From Aedes albopictus (lineage: Eukaryota; Arthropoda; Insecta; Diptera; Culicidae), in the NCBI RefSeq assembly GCF_035046485.1, contig NC_085137.1, positions 132,684,703 to 132,748,702 of the forward strand: a stretch of 64,000 bases of DNA, read 5' to 3'. The notes under the pieces are model-generated. The model was not told the origin of the DNA, did not search any database, and worked only from the letters and a program-made list of their open reading frames with translations. Below, one piece after another: positions 20,340 to 31,169 of the stretch (the first letter of the stretch is position 1; each line of letters opens with the position of its first letter). The translations under genes were made by a program, and so were the position numbers.

Positions 20340-21330
20340 GGAAGGAATCTCTTGAAAAAGCTTATGACGATACCTTTGATGATATCTGGAAGATATTCAT
20401 GAACATTTCCTGGACAAAAAATCTTGTAGCAATTTCTGAAGTTCTCTGGAGGATTTTCTGGATGAATGTTTGGGAGAATACTTGAAAAAAAAAACTTCTA
20501 AGGATATCTCCTTAGAAAAAAATCATGAGATACTTGTGGAGGAACTCTATAAGTTATTCCAAGGAAAATTTGCTTGAGAAATTTTTGGAGGAATTCTTGG
20601 AGAAATCCTTTGAGGAATTTCTGAAGGAAACCCTAAAAAAATGTCTATAGAATCTGAGCAGAAGTTGCCGAAAAAGGTACTAAAGGAACTCTTTAAGAAA
20701 TTCCTCATTAATTACTGAGGGTTGCCTGGAGGAATGAATGAATCCTTGGAAGAACTCCTCTAGAGATACCTTTGGAAGAATTCTTAGAAGGATTTTTCAA
20801 TACAATTTTTGAATGGAGTAGTATACAAATTCCTTGAAGGGAGAAATTTCTGAAAGAAATCCCACAGGAACAAAACAAAAACTTGTATAAATTTCTGTAA
20901 AAAATGATTTTTTAAAGGAATATTTGAAAGAATACCTAAAAAAACTGGAGAACCCTCTGAAGGTAATCATTGCTGAATTTCTCGAAAAAATCTTTGAAAA
21001 ATGCCAAGGAAAAGATTCTATAGTAATTTCTGCAGGAGTTGCTGGGAGGTTTTTTCGGAGAATTTATTGAAGCATCACCGGTACAATTTCTGAAGGGATC
21101 CCAGAAGAAAGGTTTGCATAAACCCTAAGCAATCCCTGGTGGAATCCCTTGATATATGTAGTAATACACGTCGGAATCAACCAGGATACATTCCATCAAT
21201 TGTTACTGAAAGAGTACCTAGAAAAATAATATGAACTTCTTAAGAAACCATTTAGAGGAATCTCTGAAAGAATTTCCAAATCTCCGAGAATATGCACCTC
21301 TTAAAGCAATCTTTAGAGGATTCCTTGAAT
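20340..21330 (+). repeat. Degenerate minisatellite, forward orientation
   Basis: From about 20340 the sense flips: GGAGGAATTCTTGGAG, TTTGAGGAATTTCTGAAGG and GGAAGAATTC words now read on the plus strand. With 18770-20335 it forms a second reverse-then-forward array. No terminal inverted repeats or duplication were found around it. Confidence 0.6.
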
Positions 21331-21399
21331 TCCTAAGAGAATTTCTTGTGTCGCCAACCAAATTGGGCATGGATATGAACGCGACTATCCTGAAAGGGT

Positions 21400-21580
21400 T
21401 TTTTTATCTGTATTAACGAGATTTTTAGCCCTGGACTAGTTCATCTCGGGACCCACACTTTGCTTCCATTCCGATGGAAGAACTCACATTTTATGAGATT
21501 GTCGGGAGTGGGATTCGATCCCAGGTCCTCGGCGTGATAGTCACGTGCTTTAACCATCACACCAGGTCCGCTCCACATTC
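21400..21580 (-). mobile_element. tRNA-related SINE (GAGATGAAC type), full copy
   Basis: On the minus strand it has an A-box in TGGTGTGATGGTTAAAGC and a B-box GGGATCGAATCCC, then a body (CGAGATGAACTAG, TAAAAATCTCGTTAATACAG) and a T-run-terminated 3' end. A duplication TGAAAGGGT flanks it (21391-21399 and 21581-21589). Other copies in the window lie at 28681, 39445 and 48319. Confidence 0.85.
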
Positions 21581-21594
21581 TGAAAGGGTAGTTA

Positions 21595-21760
21595 GGGGCT
21601 GTCCATTAATTACGTAAGGGTTTATGGGGAGAGGGGGGGGTTTGGAAAATCTTACGCGCCATACAAAAATATTTAGAGTTTCATACAAAAAATCTTACAA
21701 GGGGGGGTGGGGGTGTCGAAAAATCGGAAAAAATGCCTTACGTAATAAATGGACAGCCCC
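21595..21760. mobile_element. Short MITE with TTA duplication
   Basis: The ends are GGGGCTGTCCATTAATTACG and complement, with TTA at 21592-21594 and 21761-21763. The length is 166 bp and the middle is G-rich. It is similar in its first bases to the element at 57076-58183. Harbinger-like by target and ends. Confidence 0.8.
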
Positions 21761-21763
21761 TTA

Positions 21764-22270
21764 TGGGGTGATCGAACACCTGAATGGTTCGAATAATCAA
21801 GACAAGGGAAAACACAGCTACGACCAGCAAATTAAATGATGAGCCGGTTGCCTTGTTCAGTGTAGTTGAGGTGCCCAAAGACACCAAGGTAGCTTAAACG
21901 AATGGCATCAAAGCTGAACTTTTCAGCGTTACCCGGAAACATTTTCTATTCAGATGCAGCGATCAATAATGGTAATCTAGAAGATCTAATAGACAAAACA
22001 GTATTATTTTTGATGTTTTTCTTCGAAAACAAATGAGTAGGTGAGAGTATCCAGTAATTCCATAAAATCCAGGTTTAGATAAGCAGGAATGATTTTAAGG
22101 TCCGTCTACCTTCGATTCTTGTTCATCTCAGAACTCTACAACTTCTGTTATCTTTAATACTAAGAACAACCTAGATCAATTGGCGTATTCAGAATGTTTC
22201 CATTACATAACCTATCATATTATCCTAGAGCTGAAGAACTATTTATCTGTCATTACTAACCCACTTAAAT
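21764..22270. other. Unassigned AT-rich spacer
   Basis: No gene or recognisable repeat is seen. Confidence 0.35.
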
Positions 22271-22279
22271 CCCTGTTCA

Positions 22280-23340
22280 CAAACTTCAAGCTCGACAAAA
22301 ACAACAAAAAGCTCATCCATCAATAAACCAATTACCCCAACTGGTACTTTCAACGCTCATCATCACAGTCGGCACCCGTCGTCGAAAATTATGCAACTCA
22401 AGCCACAAATGATTTATCAAAACATTCGTCGAAATGACCACCTTTGGCTAAGTGAGTGAGTGCGAGAGTGTGATGGACTTCAACGACATGGAGAAATGAT
22501 CCCATCGACTCCACTTCTGTGCGCAACCAACGCACCGCATTAATGCGTAATGTAGATGACCAGACCACTACTGTAGTGACCACTCATCATCTTCTGTCAT
22601 CAGACTCAACACACTTGTTGAATCCACTTGGTCGTCGTCGTCACCAATTCGTCGATGATTAACCCAACTGAAGCGATGGCGATCAGCCGAGAATGTCAAT
22701 CACACCGCCGAAGTACGTCTACGCATTCGGTGACATCTGTGCGCGAATTTGAAACCGAAAAACCGACCACAACCGGTTCCTGATATAGATTTCTAAGACT
22801 CTGCTCTGAGATCGGCACTGTGGGTCTATGAGGTGGCGGTAGCCACCGGGTCTCGTCCGCGGTAGCTTAATCAATCAATCGCCCCGCACCACCGCACCGA
22901 TTCGATGCGATGATGTGCTGTAGTTACCAAATGTATGCGTTATTAAGCCGAAACGATACGATCTGTGGGTCTCGGCATTCGGAGATTCACAAATGCGGGA
23001 ACCAGTTTCGGTTTCGGCGCGAGTCTCATCTTCGACTGGTGATGATGATGTTCATGATCGTGATGGTAGTGGCGATCGAACGGCTGCATATAATGAGTTG
23101 AAGCCCGTCGTTGTCGTCGTCGTCGCCGCTCTCCTCGGACGACTAATTAAGCAAAGTTGCAAATCGGACGGTGCTAAAAAATTAAACAGCCGAATTTAGC
23201 AACCAGGGATTTAGACTGCCAGGCAAATTTTGTTGCTGATGCTGATGATGCGTGATGAATCGGTGATCAAGGTCTGGTGAGTGGTTGCCGATGATAGCTT
23301 CGGGCGTTTCTTTTCGATGAGGGGAACTACTAGACTAAGA
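22280..23340. other. Single-copy-looking, GC-richer block
   Basis: No transposon signature is visible. Trinucleotide-flavoured stretches (GTCGTCGTC near 22630 and 23110, GATGATGATG near 23040) and words of mixed composition resemble the non-coding DNA near mosquito genes. Short frames show no domain. It could be regulatory or untranslated sequence of a neighbouring gene; this is inference from composition only. Confidence 0.35.
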
Positions 23341-23454
23341 TTGGATACACGTGAATTCTGGAGGTTTTGGATTGTATATGTTTTGAATCAGGCCCGTGCA
23401 CAGAAGTGGCGCCAAGGGAGGGTTTTTCCCTAATTTGGCAAAAGGCGGAGGGGC

Positions 23455-24526
23455 GCCTAGTGTGCTATGGCAGATTATGCACGAATACGGATTCCCGGAT
23501 AAACTGATACGATTGATCAAGGCGACGATGGATCGAGTGATGTGCGTAGTTCGAGTATCAGGGACACTCTCTAGTCCCTTCGAATCTCGCAGAGGGTCAC
23601 GGCAAGGTGATGGTCTTTCGTGCTTGCTGTTCAACATTGATTTAGAGGGTGTAATAAGGAGAGCAGGGATAAACACGAGTGGTACGATTTTCACGAAGTC
23701 CGTTCAGCTGCTTGGTTTCGCTGATGATATTGATATTATAGCTCGTAAATTTGAGACGATGGCGGAAACGTACATCCGACTAAAGAGTGAAGCCAGGCAA
23801 ATCGGATTAGTCATTAATGTGTCGAAGACAAAGTACATGATGGTAAAGGGCTCCAGGGAGGAATCACCGCGCCCGCCACCCGGAATTTATATCGACGGTG
23901 ATGAAATCGAGGCTGTTGAAGAATTCGTGTACTTGGGCTCACTGGTGTCCGCCGACAACGACACCAGCAGAGAAATTCAGAGGCGCATTGTGGCAGGAAA
24001 TCGTGCTTACTTTGGACTCCGCAGAAGTCTACGATCGAATAAAGTTCGCCGTAACACGAAGTTAACTATCTACAAAACGCTGATTAGACCGGTCGTCCTC
24101 TATGGGCACGAAACATGGACCCTACGTGCAGAGGACCAACGCGCCCTTGGAGTTTTCGAACAGAAGGTGTTGCGTACCATCTACGGCGGAGTGCAGATGG
24201 AAGACGGGACTTGGAGAAGGCGAATGAACCACTAGCTGCATCAGCTGCTGAGAGAACCAACCATCGTCCACACCGCGAAAATCGGGAGGCTACGGTGGGC
24301 GGGTCACGTCATCAGGATGTCGGATAGCAACCCGACTAGAATGGTTCTCGAGAGTCATCCGACCGGTACAAGACGACGTGGTGCGCAGTGAGCTAGGTGG
24401 GTCGACCAAGTGAAGGACGATCTGCGGACCCTACGCAGAGTGCGGAACTGGAGACAAACAGCCATGGACCGAGTGGAATGGAGACGGCTAGTATGTACAG
24501 CAGAGGCCACCCAGGCCTTAGCCTGA
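23455..24526 (+). pseudogene. RTE-like reverse transcriptase, 5'-truncated with two nonsense codons
   Basis: It is open from VLWQIMHEYGFP through RQGDGLSCLLFN, LEGVIRRAG and the catalytic FADDIDII. It continues through KTKYMMVKG and EEFVYLGSL to TIYKTLIRPVVLYGHETWT and LGVFEQKVLRTIYGG. A stop (TAG at 24233-24235) then replaces the glutamate expected after MNH, by comparison with MNHEL at 63124-63978. In the same frame LHQLLREPTIVHTAK, RLRWAGHVIRMSD and GTRRRGAQ follow. A second stop (TGA near 24390) replaces the next arginine, and the frame ends at TGA 24524-24526. The N-terminal endonuclease and palm region are absent (5' truncation, usual for LINEs). The short tail GGTAAGGTAAGTAAG follows. 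RTE-like clade by motif recall. Confidence 0.85.
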
Positions 24527-24828
24527 TCGGTAAGGTAAGTAAGCAAAACTCTCGAAGAGCTGAAAATACTGAAAATGGATTGACGATAATGCTTTCATAT
24601 TCTTCAGAATGCGTTATAAAGAAGTACATAGTGTCTACGGGACTTCCAAAGGTTTGTGAGCTCATTGTATGTTGTTTTTCAATGCAAAATTATTTAAATC
24701 GCGGTGGCTCTTGAATTCATCGCACTCTTAGTCCTAATAGGGCAACTTATCATTAGGACTCAATCCGACAGAACTTCAATTTTGCTGCTCAACCTGCTCC
24801 GTAACTATTAGGGGCAGAAACCAGGATA

Positions 24829-24925
24829 GGGGCTGTCCATAAACCACGTGGTCATTTTTTGGGAAATTCCCATAAAGATCGAGCATCTTTTAAACCCCCC
24901 TCGAACCGTTCATCCATTAGCACGG
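24829..24925 (+). mobile_element. Harbinger-like MITE fragment
   Basis: GGGGCTGTCCATAAACCACG then TGGTCATTTTTT matches the left end of the element at 57076. The right end is missing. Confidence 0.65.
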
Positions 24926-24929
24926 GTCA

Positions 24930-26250
24930 CCTGACATCTTGGATTGGGGTTCTCTGTTTGGGAGACTTTAACCTCCGGAACAAGGGGTCCATAGAGCTGT
25001 TCTAAGCCGGCAGCTACACGGGCAGTAGTGGATACTTGATACTTAGTAGTAGATACTTGAGAGTTTCTTACTGAAACTCAAATTTCTCAAAGCCTTTGTA
25101 AAACAGGTTGAAAAATTTCTGTAGGCCTTAATTCACCGTTCAATAGTATGTTTTCATTGATTTATACACTACTAAAGCCTCGTTTTACATTGGTTCCATT
25201 AGTGATATTGGTTTCATTTAAATTAGAGATGAAAGATGTGAAAAATATATAAAATTTACTACTGAAATACCATCTAAATATCGTTGATTATGTTTTCAGA
25301 TTTTGGGATTTCAAACCAATATCACGTTTCTTATTATTATTATTATTATTATTATTAGCTGCATTAAAGAGATTTTCAGCTCGTGGCTGGTTCATCTCTA
25401 AAGAAGAAAGGAGAAGATCTGCAATCGCTTTTTGATTGTTATCATTGTTATCACCTTGCTTCTGCAGATGTTATTATAATTACAGAAGACATTTTCACGA
25501 TTCACGATTCCTAGAGGAATTCTTTATAGCAAATGGAATTCAATGATTCCTAAAGCATTTTTGATAAATCTGATAGAGATCAGAGGAATAAGGCGGGGTT
25601 TATTCTAGCTGATTCTTTAGAGGCACTGGCGTCTCTTTTGGCAATATCGAATCGACATATGAGAATATTTAGAATAATTTTATGAACAATTCTGAAAACT
25701 CCAGAGGAAGTTATGGTGCAGTTTCTAGAATACACTCAATTCTGTTTTTACGCGATTTCTTGTTCTGCGTGAAAAAATGTGAAAAAAGTTTTTAAAACTT
25801 TCTTATAGGATCATATTTAAATTTTGACAGGATATCAAGGATGATAAGAGAGATCTCTGTAAGAAATTTGAGCGTCATCGGAAAGTAAAAGCGACCGTGA
25901 GAGAAGAATATTTCAAAAAGCACATCGCGTAATTTCGAGAAAATCGGTTAAAATAAAACCGCTTCAAAAAGTCGTGTAAAAAAATGGTATACAGGTAATT
26001 CGAACAAAACGAAATTGAGAGCGTTTGTTTGAAAAAATTGCTTAAAAACATATCCAGGACAAATTTTTGAATGCAGGCATAATGTACATTTCGTAATTTA
26101 TCTCGGAAATTTCATGTGCACTGTCAGATATCCTTCGGGAAGTTTCATCGTTGATACATTTTTAGTGAATTTCCTAGATTGTTTTGGTTAAACTCTTGAA
26201 ATAAAATTACAAGTACTGCTAATGAATTTCCTAGTTTTAGTTCTCTAGTA
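24930..26250. other. Unassigned AT-rich region
   Basis: It contains a TTA microsatellite (25337-25366) and, at 25366-25415, a possible fragment of the GAGATGAAC SINE (AAGAGATTTTCAGCTC then GGTTCATCTC). No gene is seen. Confidence 0.4.
25337..25366 (+). repeat. TTA microsatellite
   Basis: About ten TTA units in a row. Confidence 0.9.
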
Positions 26251-26255
26251 CAGGG

Positions 26256-26420
26256 TGTGGCAGGAAAATGGCGCGCCCAATTGTCATAAGACAAAACGGC
26301 TAATATACTAAATTTTTTAACTATAATTCGATGAACATCCAAGCCATACTATTCCAGAGCCATGTAGTTTCATATACTAGTTGAAATAAGCACATACATT
26401 TGATGATATTATAAAGAAAA
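26256..26420 (-). mobile_element. Mariner-type MITE fragment
   Basis: It starts CAGGGTGTGGCAGGAAAA after TA. Its inner sequence (GAGCCATGTAGTTTCATAT and GAAATAAGCACATACATTTGA) is the inverse of 35575-35640 in the element at 35308-35905. The other end is lost. Confidence 0.65.
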
Positions 26421-26439
26421 TTTAATTATTTAAAAACTG

Positions 26440-26525
26440 CACCGCGTTCGTGCTGTATACGACGAGCGAGGTTTTTTGGTAGTGTTGCACTTTTTACAAC
26501 GGCGCTCGTCCTAAAGGGTTAAAAA
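26440..26525. mobile_element. TTAA-type hairpin MITE fragment
   Basis: AACTGCACCGCG, GCTGTATACGA, GAGGTTTTTTGGTAGTGTTG and AAGGGTTAA match the complete copy at 51817-51931; the left end is missing here. Confidence 0.65.
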
Positions 26526-26804
26526 ACTCTGCATTACAAATTTCTACCGCCTTTTCAATTACAAATAGTTTTCATATTTCTCCAGGATATTTGATATGCG
26601 TTTCCCCAAAAGTTCCATTGGGATTCCCCTTGGGAGAATGTTCTCATCAGACTTTTGCCATATTTTTTAGTATTTGTTGAACATTTCTTCAAGAGGTGCT
26701 TTTATTTGCCTAAGCTAAAATCCTTTCTATTTCAGAGAATAGTGATAAAAAATATTCTCAATTTTTTGTCTTCTTTCTGATTTTCTCCTTTTTAAATGAT
26801 TCGG

Positions 26805-27165
26805 TAGGTTTTGCCTTTCTCGTTCACCAAAGTGAACTGAAAGGCTATATGTTCACTCAAAAAACGAATTTTCGATAGAAGGGTCGGAGGGTCAAGTCAC
26901 ATATACCAATCAACTCAGTTCGACGAATTGAGATGATGTCTGTATGTATGTCTGCGTACAAAAAAGTTCACAATTTTTAAGGCACTTCCCATAGGCCGAT
27001 TTTTCGGATTGTAGCTGGAATCGAACCGGAATTTTACCGCATTGTTTGCTATTGAAAATGGTTCGGATCGGTCAAGGCGTTCCGGAGTAAGGACCATTTC
27101 AGTAATCTGGACCAACACCGGTAGAACTGGCCACATATATAACTGAACCAAGCCCCACCATGCGA
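26805..27165 (+). repeat. Mosquito interspersed repeat (GCCTTTCTCGTTCACC type)
   Basis: GCCTTTCTCGTTCACC, GAACTGAAAGGCTATATG, then CGACGAATTGAG and GATGTCTGTATGTATGTCTG is an arrangement I recognise from many mosquito sequences. The element class is not known to me. A related short end, GTGCCTTTCTCGTCG, occurs near 62498. Confidence 0.5.
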
Positions 27166-27239
27166 CACATCAAACTGCGGCTATTTTTGTAACCTTTAGC
27201 ATGGTTGACAAATGTTGTGCGGAAGTAACATTGGAGACC

Positions 27240-27712
27240 GACAATTCTACAATGTCAGCCCAAAATTAAAGATGGCGGTCTAAAATCCAATATGGCGGCT
27301 CAAAATTCAAAATGGCGGTTGTATAATGGAGTTTTAGACCCAAAAACCATGCAATAAGGGTATATTTTGTATGGGGAAGATGTATGGAGTCCAAAAATGG
27401 CGACCTGGATATCCAAGATGATGGTCTAAAATCCAAGATGGCGGCTCCAAATTCAAGATGGCGGCTCCAAATTCAAGATGGCGGCTGTTTAATGGAGTCT
27501 TTGGCCCTAAAACCATGCAATATGGGTATATTTGGTATGAGGAAGATGTCAGGAGTCCAAAAATGGCGACCAAAATATCCAAGATGGCGGTCTAAAATCC
27601 AAGATGGCGGCTCCAAACTCAAGATGGTGGCTGCGTAATGGAGTTTTAGGCCCTAAAATCATGCAATATTTGGTATGAGGAAGATGTCTGGAGTTCAAAA
27701 ATGGCGACCTGA
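27240..27712 (+). repeat. GATGGCGG satellite, left block
   Basis: About three units of roughly 145-165 bp each hold ATGCAATATGGGTATATT, GAGGAAGATGTCTGGAGTCC, AAAAATGGCGACC and two or three copies of CCAAGATGGCGG separated by TCTAAAAT or CTCCAAATT. The array resumes at 29165 after an insertion. It contains short ORFs such as 27384-27638, which are repeat shadows. Confidence 0.85.
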
Positions 27713-28366
27713 ATATCCACTAGCGTGGTTCAAAAATTCGTTCTTGCTCCACACCGCTTATTCGATTCATAACCATATTCTATGCCTTCTCCCAAAATTT
27801 GAGCTGAATTGGTTGAAAATTGAGAGTGCACAAGCCCTTCAAAGTTTGTATGGGAATTACCATGGGAAAAGGCTACTTTATCAGCTACAACTTTGTCGAA
27901 GACCACATTCAAATCGGACGCCTCATTAATTGGTTATTGATTTTTATCCGGAATGAACATCTTTGACCATGATGATTACACTTTTCGATGGGCATCACTG
28001 CAATTGACCTTGAAACACAGTAGCCATGATTTATGTGTGCTATCTTTGGCGCCATTTACAGTAATGTTGCCCGCTGGGAAGCTGAACGATCACTGTTAAA
28101 GTTTATGCAGCTGAATAAAAATTGATAACTAATTAATGAGGCGTCCGATTTGAATGTGGTCTTCGACAAAGTTGTAGCTGATAGAGTAGCCTAGGAGAAC
28201 CAAGGGTCAACTAACACTCTAGGGCACTTTGGGAAATGCTACGGTCAATTGAATGAAATACGTCCTTTTCCCATAGTAATTCCCATACCAACTTTGAAGG
28301 GCTTGTGCACTTTAAATTTTCAACCAATTCAGCTCAAATTTTGGAAAAAGGCATTGAATCTGGTTA

Positions 28367-29119
28367 CACTAGTTTACAGAATTTTTGAACTCGGTACGCT
28401 GATGATCGTTTTTGGTGTAGAATCATGCCCTGAGTTCGAAAACGCGAAGGAAAAAAAATACAGTAGAGCGGAAATTTTTTCGACTTTCCATACAAGGTTG
28501 ATGATTTGAAATCAATTTTTGTTCTATTTTTAAGCAAAGTCGCTCATTTCACACATCTCATTCTCCGTAATCAATGCTCCGATTGAGCTGAATTTTTTAC
28601 TGTAACTCGCCTACATATGATATGTCAAACAAACGTTGAGAAAGAATTTTTAAATTATTTTTTTCTTATTGAAAAAAATATTTTTTTTTATCTGTATTAA
28701 CGAGATTTTTAGCCCTATGCTAGTTCATCTCGGGAAATTGAAAAAAAATACATTTTTTCATATATTTTAGGAAAATTTGCTAAAATTTAAGGAGATCGTC
28801 CCCAAAACTCGCCAATATCTTGAATTTCATCAGTCTGACGCAAAACCTACATTCAGATGATCAAGTGGTATTATATTCAGCTTTTAATTTATGGAAAAAG
28901 ATTTAAAATTGGTTGAACAAAACGCAAGATATTTGAATTTTATTAAATTCCATATTTTAAAAAGTTGTAAAACTCGATATTGATCTAAAACTCAAAAACT
29001 GTTCTAAAACTGTTTTAATTTATTTGAAGCACGGTTTCGAAATCAGCGCTAGATTATGCTTCAAAAATTTTGGTTGTTGACAGAAGTTCACGACTTTCGT
29101 TTTATTTTGTAAACTAGTG
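28367..29119. mobile_element. Harbinger-type MITE, copy 2
   Basis: It has CACTAGTTTACA ends and TTA duplication (28364-28366 and 29120-29122). It aligns with copy 1 (13539-14210) and is longer by about 80 bp, mostly because of the SINE at 28681-28734. It lies in the right arm of the foldback 27721-29156. Confidence 0.85.
28681..28734 (-). mobile_element. tRNA-related SINE (GAGATGAAC type), truncated
   Basis: Only the 3' part is present: CCCGAGATGAACTAGC, then TAAAAATCTCGTTAATACAG on the minus strand. It is flanked by ATTGAAAAAAAT-like direct repeats, consistent with 5'-truncated retrotransposition into the MITE. Confidence 0.8.
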
Positions 29120-29164
29120 TTATCAATCGAATAAGCGATGTGGAGAAAAAAAGGTTATATTCAC

Positions 29165-29665
29165 AACGGAGGTCCAAAATCCAAGATGGCGGCTCCAAAT
29201 TCAAAATGGCGGTTGTTTAGTGGAGTATTTAGCTTCAAAACCATGCAATATGGGTATATTTGGTATGAGTAAGATGTCTGGAGTCCAAAAATGGCGACCT
29301 CATTATCCATAATGGCGGTCTAAAATCCAAGATGGCGGCATCGAATTCAAGATGGAGGCTGTTTAATGGAGTTTTATGCCCATGCAATAAGGTTATATCT
29401 GGCATGATGAAGGTGTCCGCAGTCTAAAAATGGCGACCAGAATATCAAAGATGGCGATCTAAAATCCAATATGGCGGCTCAAAATTCAAGACTGTGGCTG
29501 TTTAAAGCAGTTTTAGATCCTAAATTCATGCAATATGGGTATATTTGGTATGGTAAAGATGTCTGGAGTCCAAAAATGGCGTCCACAATATCCAAGATGG
29601 CGGCCCAAATACCAAACTGGCGGCTCCAAATTCAAGATGGTTGTTGTTTAATGGTGAGTTTTGTT
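29165..29665 (+). repeat. GATGGCGG satellite, right block
   Basis: This continues the array of 27240-27712, with three more units carrying CCAAGATGGCGG, ATGCAATATGGGTATATT and AAAAATGGCGACC, in the same orientation. Confidence 0.85.
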
Positions 29666-29854
29666 TAAATGTGTTTTCGAAGGCACGAGAAGGCGCCATC
29701 ACCGCTAGGTGTATTAATTAGCGCTTTTGAGTATGTGAACGGTACCTGGAAATATCTTCAAGATCCTGAAAAAAAAAACATGCAAACATCAGGAAATATT
29801 ATGTTTGATGATCAGTAGACACCCTGAACTAATGATTGCACTATGCACATACAT

Positions 29855-30015
29855 GTCTGGGGGCTCCAGTTAGCCTAGTAATTAAGGCTACGGATCGCCA
29901 ATCCGGAGAAGGCTGGTTCGATTGCTGTTTTGGTAGGGAAATTTTTCTCGACTTCCTGGGCATAGTATATCATTGTACTTGCCTCACAGTATGTATTCAA
30001 ATTCATGCAATGGCA
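29855..30015 (+). mobile_element. tRNA-related SINE
   Basis: GGGGCTCCAGTTAGCCTAG (A-box region) and GGCTGGTTCGATT (B-box) are spaced as in a tRNA. The body CTCGACTTCCTGGGCATAG, TATATCATTGTACTTGCC and TTCATGCAATGG resembles the Feilai body (CTTGACTTCCTTGGGCATAG) at 58200-58514, so the two are relatives with different heads. Confidence 0.7.
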
Positions 30016-30019
30016 GGCT

Positions 30020-31005
30020 TCAATTTTATTTTTCAAAACTTGTTTGAAAAATGGAATGCATATGCTCTTCTAGATTCAAATCACATACAGTAGAAAAATG
30101 GCCGAGATTGAACCAAAAATTTTGAGATGAAGAGGAGCCGCAATTGCATAATAGTTGAATTTTCGAATAATAAAAAGATGCATTCACTACAAGTGTCATA
30201 ACTTTCTCAATTTTCAACCGATTTGCAATATTTTTAAGATAATTTCTTAAAAAATTATTATGGAATAAACTTGTAGAACATAAAATTTTCTCAAAGTCAT
30301 GCAAAATACTGGGATTTAATATATTCGTTCATCTTTTTACTGAAAAGTTTAACTTTAGAGCCCGATAATTTTTCATTTGATTAACCTATGGCAAATCTTT
30401 TGACGTGATTTTGCAGATATTTTTGTTGTCTAAATATGTTCTGAACAAAGTAATCGTTTTAATGATACTTTTCACCATAAATTGCTCATACATTAAGAAG
30501 ATTTGTTGGCAGTTTTTACACAAAATTAGATAACAAGCATTATGTACAGGGATATGGAACAGATTGGATGATTTTTCGCAACAATTTTGTTTCCACACGA
30601 AAATACTTTTTATCCAGAAAACTCCAAACATTGAAGCTTAAGGCTTCCATATTATTATTTAGAATGAACTTTTCCTTTTAAGACTAGAACTTTAGATGAA
30701 AATAGTCCATATTTTCGGTTTTCTTCTAAAATACGTGTTTTAAATGATGTTTGATATTTATCCATGCTAACACAATTTTCTAAGGGTACAATTGATTCAC
30801 ACCATTTTAGGCAACAAAAATACCTGCAAAATACGTTAAAATATTTGAAATTCATCAAATAGCCGGAAAGCTATTAGGCCCTGAAGTTAAACTTTTGAAT
30901 AAAGAGAAAAAAAATAATTTCCAACAAGTTTATTTGAAAATCGTTGCGAAAAGATTGGATGTAAAGTTATGACAGTTTTTCAAAAAAATGCAGAGGTATT
31001 CATTT
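30020..31005. other. AT-rich region with weak inverted similarity
   Basis: CTTTAGAGCCCGATA near 30355 and TAGGCCCTGAAGTTAAAC near 30875 hint at a decayed foldback whose arms cover about 30100-30380 and 30860-31000. No clear ends and no gene are seen. Confidence 0.35.
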
Positions 31006-31009
31006 TTCT

Positions 31010-31165
31010 CTTCTTCTTCTTCTTCTTCTTAAGGCTCTACGCTCTCCCTGGAGCTTGGCCTGCCTCTCTGCAACTTAGTGTTCTTTGAGCACTTCCACAG
31101 TTATTAATTGAAGGGCTTCTTTGCCTAGTTGAATTAAAGGTAGGCATTGTGGCTACCATTTTGTT
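31010..31165 (-). mobile_element. Feilai-related SINE 3' fragment
   Basis: CTTAGTGTTCTTTGAGCAC, TTCCACAGTTATTAATTGA and GGGCTTCTTTGCC match the minus-orientation body of the SINE at 58200-58514. The tail side is a TTC repeat (31010-31030). The tRNA head is missing. Confidence 0.65.
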
Positions 31166-31169
31166 TATC

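Larger units (their letters stand above)
27721..29156. mobile_element. Foldback element inserted in the satellite
   Basis: The arms share CCACACCGCTTATTCGAT, ATTTGAGCTGAATTGGTTGA, GTGCACAAGCCCTTCAAAG and AAATCGGACGCCTCATTAAT, at 27740-27945 and inverted at 28100-29150. The right arm is split by the Harbinger MITE at 28367-29119. Near-identical flanks ATATCCAC (27713-27720) and ATATTCAC (29157-29164) may be an 8-bp duplication with one change. Confidence 0.75.
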
